Part shown: positions 26,939-36,133 of the stretch, in pieces
How the letters are laid out: every line of letters begins with the position of its first letter
Position numbering within the stretch: position 1 is the stretch's first letter
Assembly (NCBI GenBank): GCA_036677145.1
Contig: JAKFFF010000034.1
Span: 62,001-126,000, forward strand
Direction of reading: 5' to 3'
DNA from: CADEED01 sp036677145
GTDB lineage: Bacteria > Pseudomonadota > Gammaproteobacteria > Steroidobacterales > Steroidobacteraceae
Length of the DNA stretch: 64,000 nt
Program-made: the position numbers and the translations under genes
Notes under the pieces: model-generated
Seen by the model: only the letters and a program-made list of their open reading frames with translations
Told to the model about the DNA's origin: nothing
Database searches by the model: none

Positions 26939-28711
26939 ATGTCTATTGCGCTCGACCAAGTCACCAAGCGGTACCAGGACCAGCCGGTCGTAAACGACGT
27001 TTCAATCGAAGTGGGCGAGGGCGAGTTTTTCGTATTGCTCGGACCCTCGGGTAGCGGCAAGAGCACCCTGTTGCGGGCCATCGCCGGCCTCACGGGTATC
27101 GATCACGGACGCATCTCGCTGCACGGCAAGGACGTCACGCACGTGCGCGCGCGCGATCGCGGGGTCGGGCTGGTGTTCCAGAACTACGCGTTGTTCCGGC
27201 ACATGACGGTGGCGGACAACATCGAATTCGCATTGCGCGTCCGGCGCATGAAGGCCGCAGAGCGGCGCGCCCGCCGCCAGGAACTGCTGAAGCTGGTCGC
27301 GTTGCAGGGCATGGACGAGCGTCTGCCCGGGCAGCTTTCCGGCGGTCAGCAGCAGCGCGTGGCCGTGGCCCGTGCGCTCGCGCACAAGCCACAGGTGCTG
27401 CTGCTCGACGAGCCTTTCGGCGCCCTGGATCTGAAGATTCGCGAAGAACTGCGGCGCACGATCCGCGCCGTGCAGCGCGAACTCGGCATCACCACCGTAC
27501 TCGTCACGCACGACCAGGAAGAAGCCTTCGCGCTGGCCGACACGATCGGCGTCATGAATCACGGCCGCCTGCTCGAAGTCGGCCATCCCAACGATCTTTA
27601 TGCCCAGCCGGCGACCCGCTTCGTCGCGACCTTCCTGGGCGCGGCGAACCTGTTGCTCGCACGCCAGACCGCCGACGGCATCCGCTTCGGCACCACGCCC
27701 GTCAATGCGGAAGGCAGCGAGCCGGTGCAGGCGGGCCGCCAGCACGAGGTGGTCGCGGTACTGCGTCCCGAGGAAGTCGAGGTCGCCGAAAAGCGCGAGC
27801 AACTTACATCGGATTTCATCGCGCGCGGTTCGGTCGAAGAGATCGTCTTCACGGGCGCGCTCGAACGCCTGCGTGTGCGCCTGCTCGACGAGCCGAGCGC
27901 GGCCCAGCTCCTCGGCAGCGGCGCGGCGGGCGATGCGCGGGTCGAAATCACGCGCACTCAGCCGGAGCGGCGCGAATTGCCCTTGAGCACCGGCACCCAG
28001 ATTGCGCTCGGCGCGCGCCGCCTGCACGTGTTGCCGACACCGATTTCGAGCTTCCTGGCCTGTGCGCCCACCGAGGCCCAGGCCGCGGAGCTTGCGAAGG
28101 AGCCCTTGCTCGAGAGTCTGTCCACGCGCATGAAGACCCGTGTCGGTTTGCGCGCGATCGATGGCCTGGTCGGCAGGCCCGACCCGTTCGCCGGTGTGGC
28201 CGCGATTGCCGCCGGCCCGGACGCGGGACCGACAGTCGAATGGCTGATCCGGCACGGCGCCGCGGAAGTGCTGGTGCTGCCGCGTAATGCGCCGAGTCCG
28301 ACGCGGGTGTTCATCCACTGGACCGACGAGGCCGTGCGCCGCGCGACGCTCGCGGTGTCGGCGAGCCTGTTGCGCCACGTGAATGCCGAGGCCGTATACC
28401 TGGGCATCGTTGCGGATGACGCAGCGAGCGCGGGACGCGCGGCGCCGATGCGCCAGCTGCTCGACGCGCGCTCCGAGGCGCACACCGATCACGGCCTGGA
28501 GATGCGCACCGAGCTTGCGATCGGCGAGACGGTGACCGCGCTCACGCGCAATCTGTCCGCGGGTGTGACGCAGATGCTGGTGCTCGGTATCACGGAAATC
28601 ACGGAGGCCGGCAGCGCGTATAGCAGCCTGCTCGCCGCCCAACCGGGCTGGCCGGTGCTCATCGTGTATCGCCCCGCCGAAGCGCGCATCACGCCCGAGA
28701 TCGCGGCATGA
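26939..28711 (+). CDS. cysA: Sulfate ABC transporter ATPase with C-terminal USP-like extension
   Basis: This 590-residue protein is much longer than typical CysA (about 350). Residues 1-240 are an ABC ATPase with Walker A GPSGSGKST (35-43), signature LSGGQQQRV (133-141), Walker B VLLLDEP (153-159) and the switch histidine in LVTHDQEE. A TOBE-like region follows (about 245-370). The remaining roughly 220 residues form an extra domain ending MLVLGITE...LLAAQPGWPVLIVYRP, which resembles the core of universal stress proteins. The ATPase energises import by CysT/CysW. The extension could sense nucleotide or regulate activity. It is first in the cysA-cysT-cysW-kinase-regulator gene row. Confidence 0.92.
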   Translation: MSIALDQVTKRYQDQPVVNDVSIEVGEGEFFVLLGPSGSGKSTLLRAIAGLTGIDHGRISLHGKDVTHVRARDRGVGLVFQNYALFRHMTVADNIEFALRVRRMKAAERRARRQELLKLVALQGMDERLPGQLSGGQQQRVAVARALAHKPQVLLLDEPFGALDLKIREELRRTIRAVQRELGITTVLVTHDQEEAFALADTIGVMNHGRLLEVGHPNDLYAQPATRFVATFLGAANLLLARQTADGIRFGTTPVNAEGSEPVQAGRQHEVVAVLRPEEVEVAEKREQLTSDFIARGSVEEIVFTGALERLRVRLLDEPSAAQLLGSGAAGDARVEITRTQPERRELPLSTGTQIALGARRLHVLPTPISSFLACAPTEAQAAELAKEPLLESLSTRMKTRVGLRAIDGLVGRPDPFAGVAAIAAGPDAGPTVEWLIRHGAAEVLVLPRNAPSPTRVFIHWTDEAVRRATLAVSASLLRHVNAEAVYLGIVADDAASAGRAAPMRQLLDARSEAHTDHGLEMRTELAIGETVTALTRNLSAGVTQMLVLGITEITEAGSAYSSLLAAQPGWPVLIVYRPAEARITPEIAA

Positions 28712-28721
28712 AGAGGCCGGC

Positions 28722-29561
28722 ATGAAAAACGTCGGCCGGCGCGAGCCCAACGTCATCCCGGGATTCGGGATCACGCTGGGTTTCACCACATTCTTTCTAT
28801 GCGCCATTGTGCTCATTCCACTGGCGGCCCTGGTGCTCAAGGCTGCCGGCATGGACTGGGAGCGTTTCGTCGCCGTCATCGCGAGCCCGCGCGCGCTGGC
28901 CTCATACAAATTGTCGTTCGGCGCGTCGCTGATCGCGGCGCTGGTCAACATGGTGTTCGGGTTCGCGATCGCGTGGACGCTGGTGCGCTACGACTTTCCG
29001 GGCCGCAAGATCATCGATGCCATCATCGACATGCCATTCGCGCTGCCGACGGCCGTCTCCGGCATCGCGTTGACGACGGTGTTCGCCGGAAACGGATGGA
29101 TAGGCCAGTACCTCGAGCCCCTCGGCATCCAGGTGGCGTACACGTGGATCGGCATCACGGTGGCGCTCACCCTGATCGGCATGCCGTTCGTGGTGCGCAC
29201 GGTGCAACCCGCGCTCCAGGAAGTGCAGCGCGACCTGGAAGACGCCGCCGAGACACTCGGCGCCGGGCGTTTCTACGTGTTCCGCCGCATCATCGTGCCG
29301 ACGGTGCTGCCGGCGTTGCTGACCGGCTTTGCGCTCGCGTTCGCGCGCGGCGTGGGTGAATACGGTTCGGTGATCTTCATCGCCGGCAACATGCCGATGA
29401 AGACCGAGATCACGCCACTGCTCATCGTGATCCGCCTCGAGGAGTTCGACTATGCCGGCGCCGCGGCGCTGGGTGTGGTCATGCTCGCCATTTCCTTCGT
29501 GATGCTGCTCGCCATCAACCTGTTGCAGGTGTGGGGACGCAAGCGCACCTTCGTCCGGTAG
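28722..29561 (+). CDS. cysT: Sulfate ABC transporter permease CysT (CysU)
   Basis: This 279-residue inner-membrane permease has about six spans and the EAA-type loop facing the ATPase (DLEDAAETLGAGRFYVFRRI). Typical CysT segments include DMPFALPTAVSGIAL and FARGVGEYGSVIFIAGN. Length equals that of characterised CysT/CysU proteins. It starts 10 bp after cysA with AAGAGG as ribosome site. It forms a heterodimer channel with CysW for sulfate or thiosulfate. Confidence 0.95.
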   Translation: MKNVGRREPNVIPGFGITLGFTTFFLCAIVLIPLAALVLKAAGMDWERFVAVIASPRALASYKLSFGASLIAALVNMVFGFAIAWTLVRYDFPGRKIIDAIIDMPFALPTAVSGIALTTVFAGNGWIGQYLEPLGIQVAYTWIGITVALTLIGMPFVVRTVQPALQEVQRDLEDAAETLGAGRFYVFRRIIVPTVLPALLTGFALAFARGVGEYGSVIFIAGNMPMKTEITPLLIVIRLEEFDYAGAAALGVVMLAISFVMLLAINLLQVWGRKRTFVR

Positions 29562-29573
29562 AGGCTAACTACC

Positions 29574-30449
29574 ATGGGTGGTCCTTCCTCATACGCAGAA
29601 TTGTCCGCCGAGCTCGCCTCGCGGCCCGGCCATACCAGTATCGGCACCACGCTGGTTCGCTGGTTGCTGATCGGCACCTCGCTCGCGTTCCTGGGAGCGC
29701 TGCTCGCCGCGCCGCTGTTCGCGGTGTTCGCGATGGCGCTCGAGAAGGGCTGGAATGCCTACTTCCAGAGCTTCGCCGATCCCGACACGCGCGCGGCCAT
29801 CCGCCTGACCCTGATCACCGCCGCCATCGTCGTGCCGCTCAACACGGTCTTCGGCATCACGGCCGCATGGTGCATCGCGAAGTTCGAGTTCAAGGGCAAG
29901 AGTTTCCTCATCACGCTGATCGATCTGCCGCTGGCCGTCTCGCCGGTGGTGTCGGGCCTGGTCTACGTGTTGTTGTTTGGCCTGAATGGCTGGTTCGGCG
30001 CGTGGCTGCAGGAACACGAGATCAGCATCGTGTACGCGCTGCCCGGCATCATCCTCGCCACCATGTTCGTGACCTTTCCGTACGTGGCGCGCGAATTGAT
30101 TCCGCTGATGCAGCAGCTCGGCAACGACGAAGAAGAAGCCGCGATCACGCTCGGCGCCGGCGGCTGGTTCACGTTCTTCCGTGTTACGCTGCCACGCATT
30201 CGCTGGGGCCTCGTGTACGGCGTCATCCTGTGTAACGCCCGCGCCATGGGCGAGTTCGGCGCCGTCTCGGTGGTCTCCGGCAACATTCGCGGACTGACTA
30301 CCACGATGCCGTTGCACATCGAGATCCTCTACAACGAATACAACTTCGTCGGCGCCTTCGCCGTCGCGTCCATGTTGTCGATGCTCGCGGTGCTCACCCT
30401 CATCATCAAGACGCTGGTCGAGCGCGGCACGGGATACCGGCGCAGATGA
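29574..30449 (+). CDS. cysW: Sulfate ABC transporter permease CysW
   Basis: This 291-residue inner-membrane permease is the same length as E. coli CysW. It has six predicted spans and the coupling loop EEEAAITLGAGGWFTFFRVTLP. The family segments DLPLAVSPVVSGLVY, RAMGEFGAVSVVSGNIRG and PLHIEILYNEYNFVGAFA are clear. It follows cysT by 12 bp. Its stop codon overlaps the start of the histidine kinase gene (ATGA), linking translation of transporter and sensor. Confidence 0.95.
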   Translation: MGGPSSYAELSAELASRPGHTSIGTTLVRWLLIGTSLAFLGALLAAPLFAVFAMALEKGWNAYFQSFADPDTRAAIRLTLITAAIVVPLNTVFGITAAWCIAKFEFKGKSFLITLIDLPLAVSPVVSGLVYVLLFGLNGWFGAWLQEHEISIVYALPGIILATMFVTFPYVARELIPLMQQLGNDEEEAAITLGAGGWFTFFRVTLPRIRWGLVYGVILCNARAMGEFGAVSVVSGNIRGLTTTMPLHIEILYNEYNFVGAFAVASMLSMLAVLTLIIKTLVERGTGYRRR

Positions 30450-32518
30450 AACGCGACAGTCTCGGGTGGTGGCTCGCAGCCAGCAACGTGATCATCGTGC
30501 TGCTGGTCGCCGCGGGGCTGTCCTGGTTCGCGACCGGCATGTTGCGCGGACTGGCCGACAGTCAGCAGAAACTCCACGTGCAGCTCGCGGGCGCCAATGC
30601 CCGCGAAGAAATCACGCGCATGGCCGAGGACACGCTCACCTACGCGCGCGTGCTCGCCGATCGTCCGCCGTTGCGGCGCCTGATCTCCGAGCCCGGCCGC
30701 GAAGGTCTCACGCCTTTCCTGCGGCGCTTCTGCGAAACCAGCGAGCTCGATGCCTGCGCGGTGCTGGATGGCGCGACCGTGGTGGCGTCCACCGGCGTGG
30801 CGCTGCCGTGGCCTCAATTGCACGCCATCGCCGCGGAACAGGGCGACCGCTTCATGGCCGTGCCGCCGGGAACGCAGCATTCCGTGGTCGGCGCGGTTGC
30901 CGGCCTGCCGGGGCAGTACACCTCGTTCAGCGTCGTCGTGGTCCATCTACTCGACGACCGGCTCGCCGAGGTGCTGTCGACGCACAGCGGACTGCCGGTG
31001 AAGCTGATCAACTACCGCGCGTTCAACGCGTTGCCCGAGAACGAATTCACCTCGTTGCATTCGCAGGCATTGTCCGATGGCCGCTTCTCCGTCCAGCGCA
31101 TCAACGCGCTCGGTTTGTATGCGTCGAGTTTTCCGATCTTCTCCGGCAGCGGCGAAGGCATCGCGCTGATCGAGACGCGCGCCTCCGCGGCCGAGACGGA
31201 CCGCGCGGTGAAAGCGCTGGTGTGGCGATTCATCACCACGGCCGTGGTGTTCGCGTTGCTGGCGCTGGTCGCGGGCATCCTGCTCGGCCGGCGCATCACG
31301 AAACCCACCGAGGCGCTGACCGACGCGGCGATACGGCTGGGGCAGGGCGATTTCGCCACCTCGATCCCGACCGCGGGTCCGGCCGAGATCGGCCAGCTCG
31401 CGCGCACGATGGACGACATGCGCCGCAATCTCGTCGACCTCAATTCCGAACTGCGTCATCGCGACGCCGAAGCGCAGGTCGTGCTCGAAGCGGTGGTCGA
31501 AGGCGTGTACGCCGTCGACCAGGAGCGCAACATCCGTTACCTCAATCCGCAGGCGGCGCGGTTGCTGGGCATCGAGCCTGCCGAGGCGATCGGCAAGTTC
31601 TGCGGTGACGTACTCAAACCCTGTCCGTCGCCGGGATCGCCGGGTGGCACGCGTCCCTGCGCAACCACCGCGTGCCCGATCCTGCGCGCGCGCCAGGCGG
31701 GCAGCGCCCAGGCCGTCGAGCAATTGCAGACCCGCAGCGGCAACCGCCAGACGGTCATCACGAGCTCGCGCATCGTGAACGGCCTGCAGGTGCAGGTGAT
31801 GCGCGACGAAACCGATCTCGAAGGCGTACGCCGCGCGCGCGACACGGTGCTCGCCAACGTCAGCCACGAATTCCGCACGCCGCTCGCCGCGCAGCTCGCG
31901 TCCATCGAACTACTGCGCGAAGGCCTGGCGAGCAAATCACCCGGCGAACTCACGGAGCTGGTGATGTCGCTGGAACGCGGCACGCTGCGGCTCACGCGGC
32001 TCATCGACAATCTGCTCGAAAGCGTGCGCATCGAATCCGGCCAGCTCGAGGTGCGCCGCCAGACGATCGCCATCGCGGACGTCATCGACGACGCGCGCGT
32101 GCTCGTCGAGGCGCTGCTGCATCAGCGCCACCAGTCGCTGCGGGTCGACGTTCCGGAGGAACTCACGGTGCAGGGCGATGCGCCGCGCCTCACGCAGGTG
32201 TTCGTGAACCTGCTCGCCAACGCCAGCAAATTCGCCCCGGAGGGCAGCGCCGTGCGCGTCGGCGCGCGCGCGCAGGACCCGCTGATCAGCGTGTGGGTGG
32301 AAGACGAAGGGCCGGGCGTGCCGGAAGGCGACGCGGGCAGCATATTCGAACGCTTCAAGCGCGGCGGCACGCAGGAGCCGGAGCCGGGTGGCCTGGGGCT
32401 CGGGCTGTGGATTTCGCGTTCGATCGTCGAACGCCATGGCGGTACGTTGACCACGACCCGCACCGCGGAAGGATTCACGCGCTTCACGCTCACGTTGCCC
32501 ATCGAGGCGGGTGAATGA
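30446..32518 (+). CDS. Membrane sensor histidine kinase coupled to the sulfate transporter
   Basis: This is a 690-residue kinase. It has a membrane span at about 8-30, a periplasmic sensor of about 225 residues (31-255, dCache-like by size), a second span (about 259-282), HAMP (283-335) and a PAS domain (345-450). The HisKA domain has the phospho-acceptor His-474 in NVSHEFRTPL, and the HATPase domain has NLLANASKFAP, DEGPGVP and GGLGLGLWI. The PAS domain holds four cysteines (386, 393, 405, 410), a pattern seen in PAS domains of several sensor families. The gene overlaps cysW and the regulator gene by four bases each. Sensing sulfate or transporter state is an inference from this position. 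Confidence 0.93.
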   Translation: MKRDSLGWWLAASNVIIVLLVAAGLSWFATGMLRGLADSQQKLHVQLAGANAREEITRMAEDTLTYARVLADRPPLRRLISEPGREGLTPFLRRFCETSELDACAVLDGATVVASTGVALPWPQLHAIAAEQGDRFMAVPPGTQHSVVGAVAGLPGQYTSFSVVVVHLLDDRLAEVLSTHSGLPVKLINYRAFNALPENEFTSLHSQALSDGRFSVQRINALGLYASSFPIFSGSGEGIALIETRASAAETDRAVKALVWRFITTAVVFALLALVAGILLGRRITKPTEALTDAAIRLGQGDFATSIPTAGPAEIGQLARTMDDMRRNLVDLNSELRHRDAEAQVVLEAVVEGVYAVDQERNIRYLNPQAARLLGIEPAEAIGKFCGDVLKPCPSPGSPGGTRPCATTACPILRARQAGSAQAVEQLQTRSGNRQTVITSSRIVNGLQVQVMRDETDLEGVRRARDTVLANVSHEFRTPLAAQLASIELLREGLASKSPGELTELVMSLERGTLRLTRLIDNLLESVRIESGQLEVRRQTIAIADVIDDARVLVEALLHQRHQSLRVDVPEELTVQGDAPRLTQVFVNLLANASKFAPEGSAVRVGARAQDPLISVWVEDEGPGVPEGDAGSIFERFKRGGTQEPEPGGLGLGLWISRSIVERHGGTLTTTRTAEGFTRFTLTLPIEAGE

Positions 32519-33192
32519 AGATCCTGGTCGCCGATGACGATCTGGACCTGCTGGGCCTCGTGGCCTATTCGCTGTCGCAGGCGGGTTATCTCATCGTGAA
32601 GGCCAGCGATGGTCCCGGCGCGCTCGCGACCTTCGACGCCGAATCGCCGGACCTGGTGATACTCGACATCAACATGCCGGGGACGTCCGGCTTCGAGGTG
32701 TGCACGGCGATCCGCGCGCGCGGCGACGTTCCCGTGATGATGCTCACGGCGCGCGGCGAGGAGCAGGATCTCGTGAAAGCGCTCGAGCTCGGCGCTGACG
32801 ACTATCTCACCAAGCCCTTCAGTCCGAAGACGCTGCTCGCGCGCGTGAAAGCACTGCTGCGGCGCGCGAGTGCGGACCGGGCGCATGCGCCGCTGACCGC
32901 GGGCCGCGTCACACTCGACCTCGAGAACTACAACGTGCGCATCGGCGACGGTGCGCCCATCGCCTTGACCAAGCTCGAACTGCGGTTGCTGCAAATGCTG
33001 CTGGCGCAGGCGGGCCGGGCGGTGAATTCCGATCGGCTGCTCGTCCAGGTGTGGGGACATCGCGGTTCCGGCGACCGCCAGCTGCTGAAACAGCTCGTGC
33101 ACCGGCTCCGCCACAAGATCGAAGCCAATCCGGCGGTGCCGCAGCTGCTGCAGACGGCGGCCCCCTCCGGCTACAAATTGGTTGTTGAATAG
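32515..33192 (+). CDS. OmpR-family response regulator
   Basis: This 225-residue protein has a receiver domain (1-120) with the acidic pocket ADDD, phospho-acceptor Asp-51 (VILDINMPG), Thr in MLTARG and Lys in TKPFSP. A winged-helix DNA-binding domain follows (about 130-223: LTKLELRLLQMLL, VNSDRLLVQVWG, HRLRHKIE). It overlaps the kinase gene by four bases and is clearly its partner. No target site is visible. The 228-bp gap to the sulfate-binding protein gene could hold a promoter it controls. Confidence 0.94.
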   Translation: MKILVADDDLDLLGLVAYSLSQAGYLIVKASDGPGALATFDAESPDLVILDINMPGTSGFEVCTAIRARGDVPVMMLTARGEEQDLVKALELGADDYLTKPFSPKTLLARVKALLRRASADRAHAPLTAGRVTLDLENYNVRIGDGAPIALTKLELRLLQMLLAQAGRAVNSDRLLVQVWGHRGSGDRQLLKQLVHRLRHKIEANPAVPQLLQTAAPSGYKLVVE

Positions 33193-33423
33193 TTAGGGTA
33201 AGCGAGACGCTGGAGCACACGCGCCCGGGTGCAATCGCGAGATCCTGGCGGCGGCATGCGCGGCGCTCCGCGTTTGTTCGACGCGCGACGGAACTCTCTT
33301 GTCGGTGAAGCCGACGGATGCGCCTTCCGGGTGCGCACATCGACCATGCAAGCCCTGGCGCCGCGCGGACCGGACGGCTGACCTGCTAGTCTTGCGCCCC
33401 CGTATGTCGCCCGAGAATCCGTG

Positions 33424-34461
33424 ATGTCCAGATCGGTGTTCAAACTGGCGTGCTGCGCGCTCCTGGGCGCAGTGCTCCTCACGTCCTGCGATGACGGCGC
33501 TCCGAAAGAAATCGTCTTGCTCAACGTGTCCTACGATCCGACGCGCGAGTTGTACGAGGACATCAACACAGCGTTCGCCAAGGAGTGGGAAAGTACTCAC
33601 GGGCAGAAAGTACGCATCAGTCAGTCGCATGGTGGCTCCGGGCGCCAGGCGCGCGCGGTCATCGACGGCCTTCCGGCGGATGTCGTCACGCTCGCGCTGG
33701 CCGGCGATATCGATGCGATTGCCCAGAAGGGGAAGATGTTGCCGCTCAACTGGGAGGAGCGGATGCCGTACAACAGCGCGCCGTACGTCTCGACCATCGT
33801 TTTCCTCGTGCGCGCCGGCAATCCAAAGAATATCCGTGATTGGGACGATCTGATCCGCGAGGACGTGCAGGTCATCACGCCGAATCCGAAAACGTCGGGC
33901 GGCGCGCGCTGGAACTACCTGGCCGCCTGGGCGTGGGCCGAGACGCAGCCCGGCGGTTCACAGGAAAGCGCGCGGGAATTCGTGCGCAAGCTCTATCGCA
34001 ACGTGCCGGTGCTGGACACCGGCGCGCGCGGGTCGTTGACGACTTTCGCGCAACGCGAGATCGGGGACGTGGCCATCTCGTGGGAGAACGAAGCGCACCT
34101 GGCCCTGCGCGAGTTGGGGCACGACAAGCTCGAGATCGTCGTCCCGTCCATCAGTGTGCTCGCGGAGCCTTCGGTGGCCGTGGTGGATCGCGTGGTCCTG
34201 CGGCGCGGCACACGCGCGGTCGCGCAGGCTTACCTGGAGTTTCTGTATACGCCCGAAGGGCAGGAAATCGCCGCGAAAAATTTCTACCGGCCGCGCGATC
34301 CGGCGATCCAGGCGAAATACGCCGCGCAGTTCCAACCGGTGAAGCTGGTCGACATCGATCACTTCGGCGGCTGGACCGCCGTGCAGAAAACCCATTTCGC
34401 GTCCGGCGGAATTTTCGATCAGGTCACGGCTACCGGCGCCACGGTGAATCACCAGCGCTGA
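33424..34461 (+). CDS. sbp: Lipoprotein sulfate-binding protein
   Basis: This 345-residue protein has a lipoprotein signal ending LTSC. It carries the sulfate-binding fold of the Sbp/CysP family: LLNVSYDPTREL, SQSHGGSGRQAR, DVVTLALAGDIDAI, NPKTSGGARWNYL and DTGARGSLTTFAQR. It captures sulfate (or thiosulfate) for CysTWA. GTG 33421 and ATG 33424 are adjacent possible starts; I use the ATG. Lipid anchoring is unusual, because Sbp is normally a free periplasmic protein, as is the paralogue at 45351-46376. It lies 228 bp after the regulator and is convergent with the next gene (5-bp gap). Confidence 0.93.
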   Translation: MSRSVFKLACCALLGAVLLTSCDDGAPKEIVLLNVSYDPTRELYEDINTAFAKEWESTHGQKVRISQSHGGSGRQARAVIDGLPADVVTLALAGDIDAIAQKGKMLPLNWEERMPYNSAPYVSTIVFLVRAGNPKNIRDWDDLIREDVQVITPNPKTSGGARWNYLAAWAWAETQPGGSQESAREFVRKLYRNVPVLDTGARGSLTTFAQREIGDVAISWENEAHLALRELGHDKLEIVVPSISVLAEPSVAVVDRVVLRRGTRAVAQAYLEFLYTPEGQEIAAKNFYRPRDPAIQAKYAAQFQPVKLVDIDHFGGWTAVQKTHFASGGIFDQVTATGATVNHQR

Positions 34462-34466
34462 TGCGG

Positions 34467-35936
34467 TCAGCCGGTGGCGTGGCGCTCCCGGTGCCCGGCA
34501 TCCCGCGCGCCGGTCTGCGCGAGACGGCGCGCGAGCGCCGCCGCGTGCACGCGCAACTCAGGCACCGCAGTGGCCTCCCAATCCCGCGCGCGCAACCAGG
34601 GACCGACGTAGTACAGACGGTCCACGGGATTGCCATCGCGCGCGATCACGCGGCCGTCCTGGGCCACATCGATGCCGACCGACAATTCGTCGCCGCGGAT
34701 CAGCCCACCCGACAACAGCGAACGCACGAGCGGATTGACGAGGTTGGTTGTACGGCCGTCGGGTCCCGTGCAGTTGACGACGCGATCCACCAGCCACGCG
34801 CGCGAGCGCGCCGCGCCACGCGGGCGCCACTGGATTTCGACGGCATCCTCCACCAGCCGCGCCGACTCGATCCTTCCGGCATGCACGTTGAGCACACCGG
34901 CGCGCGCCAGTGATTGCACCGCGGCCAGCGGGCCGCTGGGCGCGCGATGGCGATGCACATCCCAGAGCGCGCGCGCGTGCCGCAGGAAGCGCGCTCGTTC
35001 GTGACGATCGAGCGCCTGCCATTGCGCGGGAAGCTGGCTGCGCGCCAGCGCGAGAACCTCGCGCCAGTCGCCACCGGAGGCCTCGACCGCGCGGATCAGC
35101 GTGCCAAAGGCGTGGACCAGCCGGCGCGTGGAGCCGCGCGCGTCATCGAGCGCCGCGCGTACGTCGGGTTTGCGGGCCGGCCGTGATTCGGCGGTCTGGG
35201 GCAGGGGCAGCCAGCCGTGACGCGACAAAACGTGGATGTGCCGCACTCGCGGCCGTATGGCCGCGAGCCGCAACGCGGCATCGATCATCGTGAGGCCGCT
35301 GCCGACGAGCAGCACGCTGTCGATCTCGCCGGATGCCCCGATGCTCCAGGGATCGTGCACGTAACGATCGCTGCGTTCGATCGGCGCCAGTTCGCGCAGG
35401 CCCGCCGGCGGCGCATTGCCCAATGCGAGCACCACGTCATCGGCGCGCAGCGCGCTGCCGTCGTCGAGCCACAACTCCCAGTGTCCGCCGGCGCGGCGCA
35501 ATTGCAGCGCGGTGGCGCGTTGATGCACGCAGCTCACGTGCGCCGGCGCCGCCGCGCGTGCCGCCTCGAAGCGGGCGCGCAGGTAATCGCCGTAAACCTG
35601 GCGCGGTAGATAGTCGCCTTCGGCGGCGTGGATTCCCTGCAAGCGCGCGAATTCCAGGAAATCACGCGGTGTGTCTGGATCGAGCGACATCTGTCCGGCG
35701 GCCACGTTGAGCGGGTACGGATAGTCACGCGTCGCATAGACCACGCCGGCGCCGATCTGCGCGCGCGGCTCGATCAGGATGATACGGGTCGCGTGGTCCG
35801 GCGGGTTCCGCAGAAGCCCGATCGCGACCGCGGTGCCGGAGAATCCCGCGCCGACGATGGCGATGACTCGCTGCGCATCGGGTGAAATGACCGAATGGCG
35901 AGCGGGTTGCGCCGCTCCGTGGCTGGGGACCTGCAT
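34467..35936 (-). CDS. FAD/NAD(P)-binding protein of unknown substrate
   Basis: This protein of about 489 residues starts at ATG 35936. It has an N-terminal dinucleotide fold (IAIVGAGFSGTAVAIGLL), followed by GAGVVYATRDYPYPLNVAAGQMS, which is typical of the FAD/NAD(P)-binding family with HcaA/YdhS-like members. A second Rossmann motif (VLLVGSGLTMIDAALRL) and a late NCTGPDG are also present. The frame is open upstream to 36248, but that stretch has no family similarity. A soluble flavin oxidoreductase or mono-oxygenase-like role is likely; the substrate is not evident. Confidence 0.75.
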   Translation of the reverse strand: MQVPSHGAAQPARHSVISPDAQRVIAIVGAGFSGTAVAIGLLRNPPDHATRIILIEPRAQIGAGVVYATRDYPYPLNVAAGQMSLDPDTPRDFLEFARLQGIHAAEGDYLPRQVYGDYLRARFEAARAAAPAHVSCVHQRATALQLRRAGGHWELWLDDGSALRADDVVLALGNAPPAGLRELAPIERSDRYVHDPWSIGASGEIDSVLLVGSGLTMIDAALRLAAIRPRVRHIHVLSRHGWLPLPQTAESRPARKPDVRAALDDARGSTRRLVHAFGTLIRAVEASGGDWREVLALARSQLPAQWQALDRHERARFLRHARALWDVHRHRAPSGPLAAVQSLARAGVLNVHAGRIESARLVEDAVEIQWRPRGAARSRAWLVDRVVNCTGPDGRTTNLVNPLVRSLLSGGLIRGDELSVGIDVAQDGRVIARDGNPVDRLYYVGPWLRARDWEATAVPELRVHAAALARRLAQTGARDAGHRERHATG

Positions 35937-36133
35937 GCGCGGAAGTATCCCCAGCGCGTGGTGACACCGTCGATTCTGGCCGGGTATGAATTGGGTTATG
36001 CCGCGCCGCGCCTTAGAACTTTTTGAGTTGACCGACGACCAAGGCATACGCAGGTTGCATTGCCCGGGCGAAGTCCGGTTTGATGCGCAAGCGTTCGCGT
36101 CGTCCCATTCGACGAATTCCAAGGAGTGATTGC

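Noticed and set aside
27002..28951. A minus-strand frame of about 649 codons opposite cysA
   Set aside because: Antisense artefact of GC-rich codons; no ribosome site and no domain, while cysA on the other strand is unambiguous.
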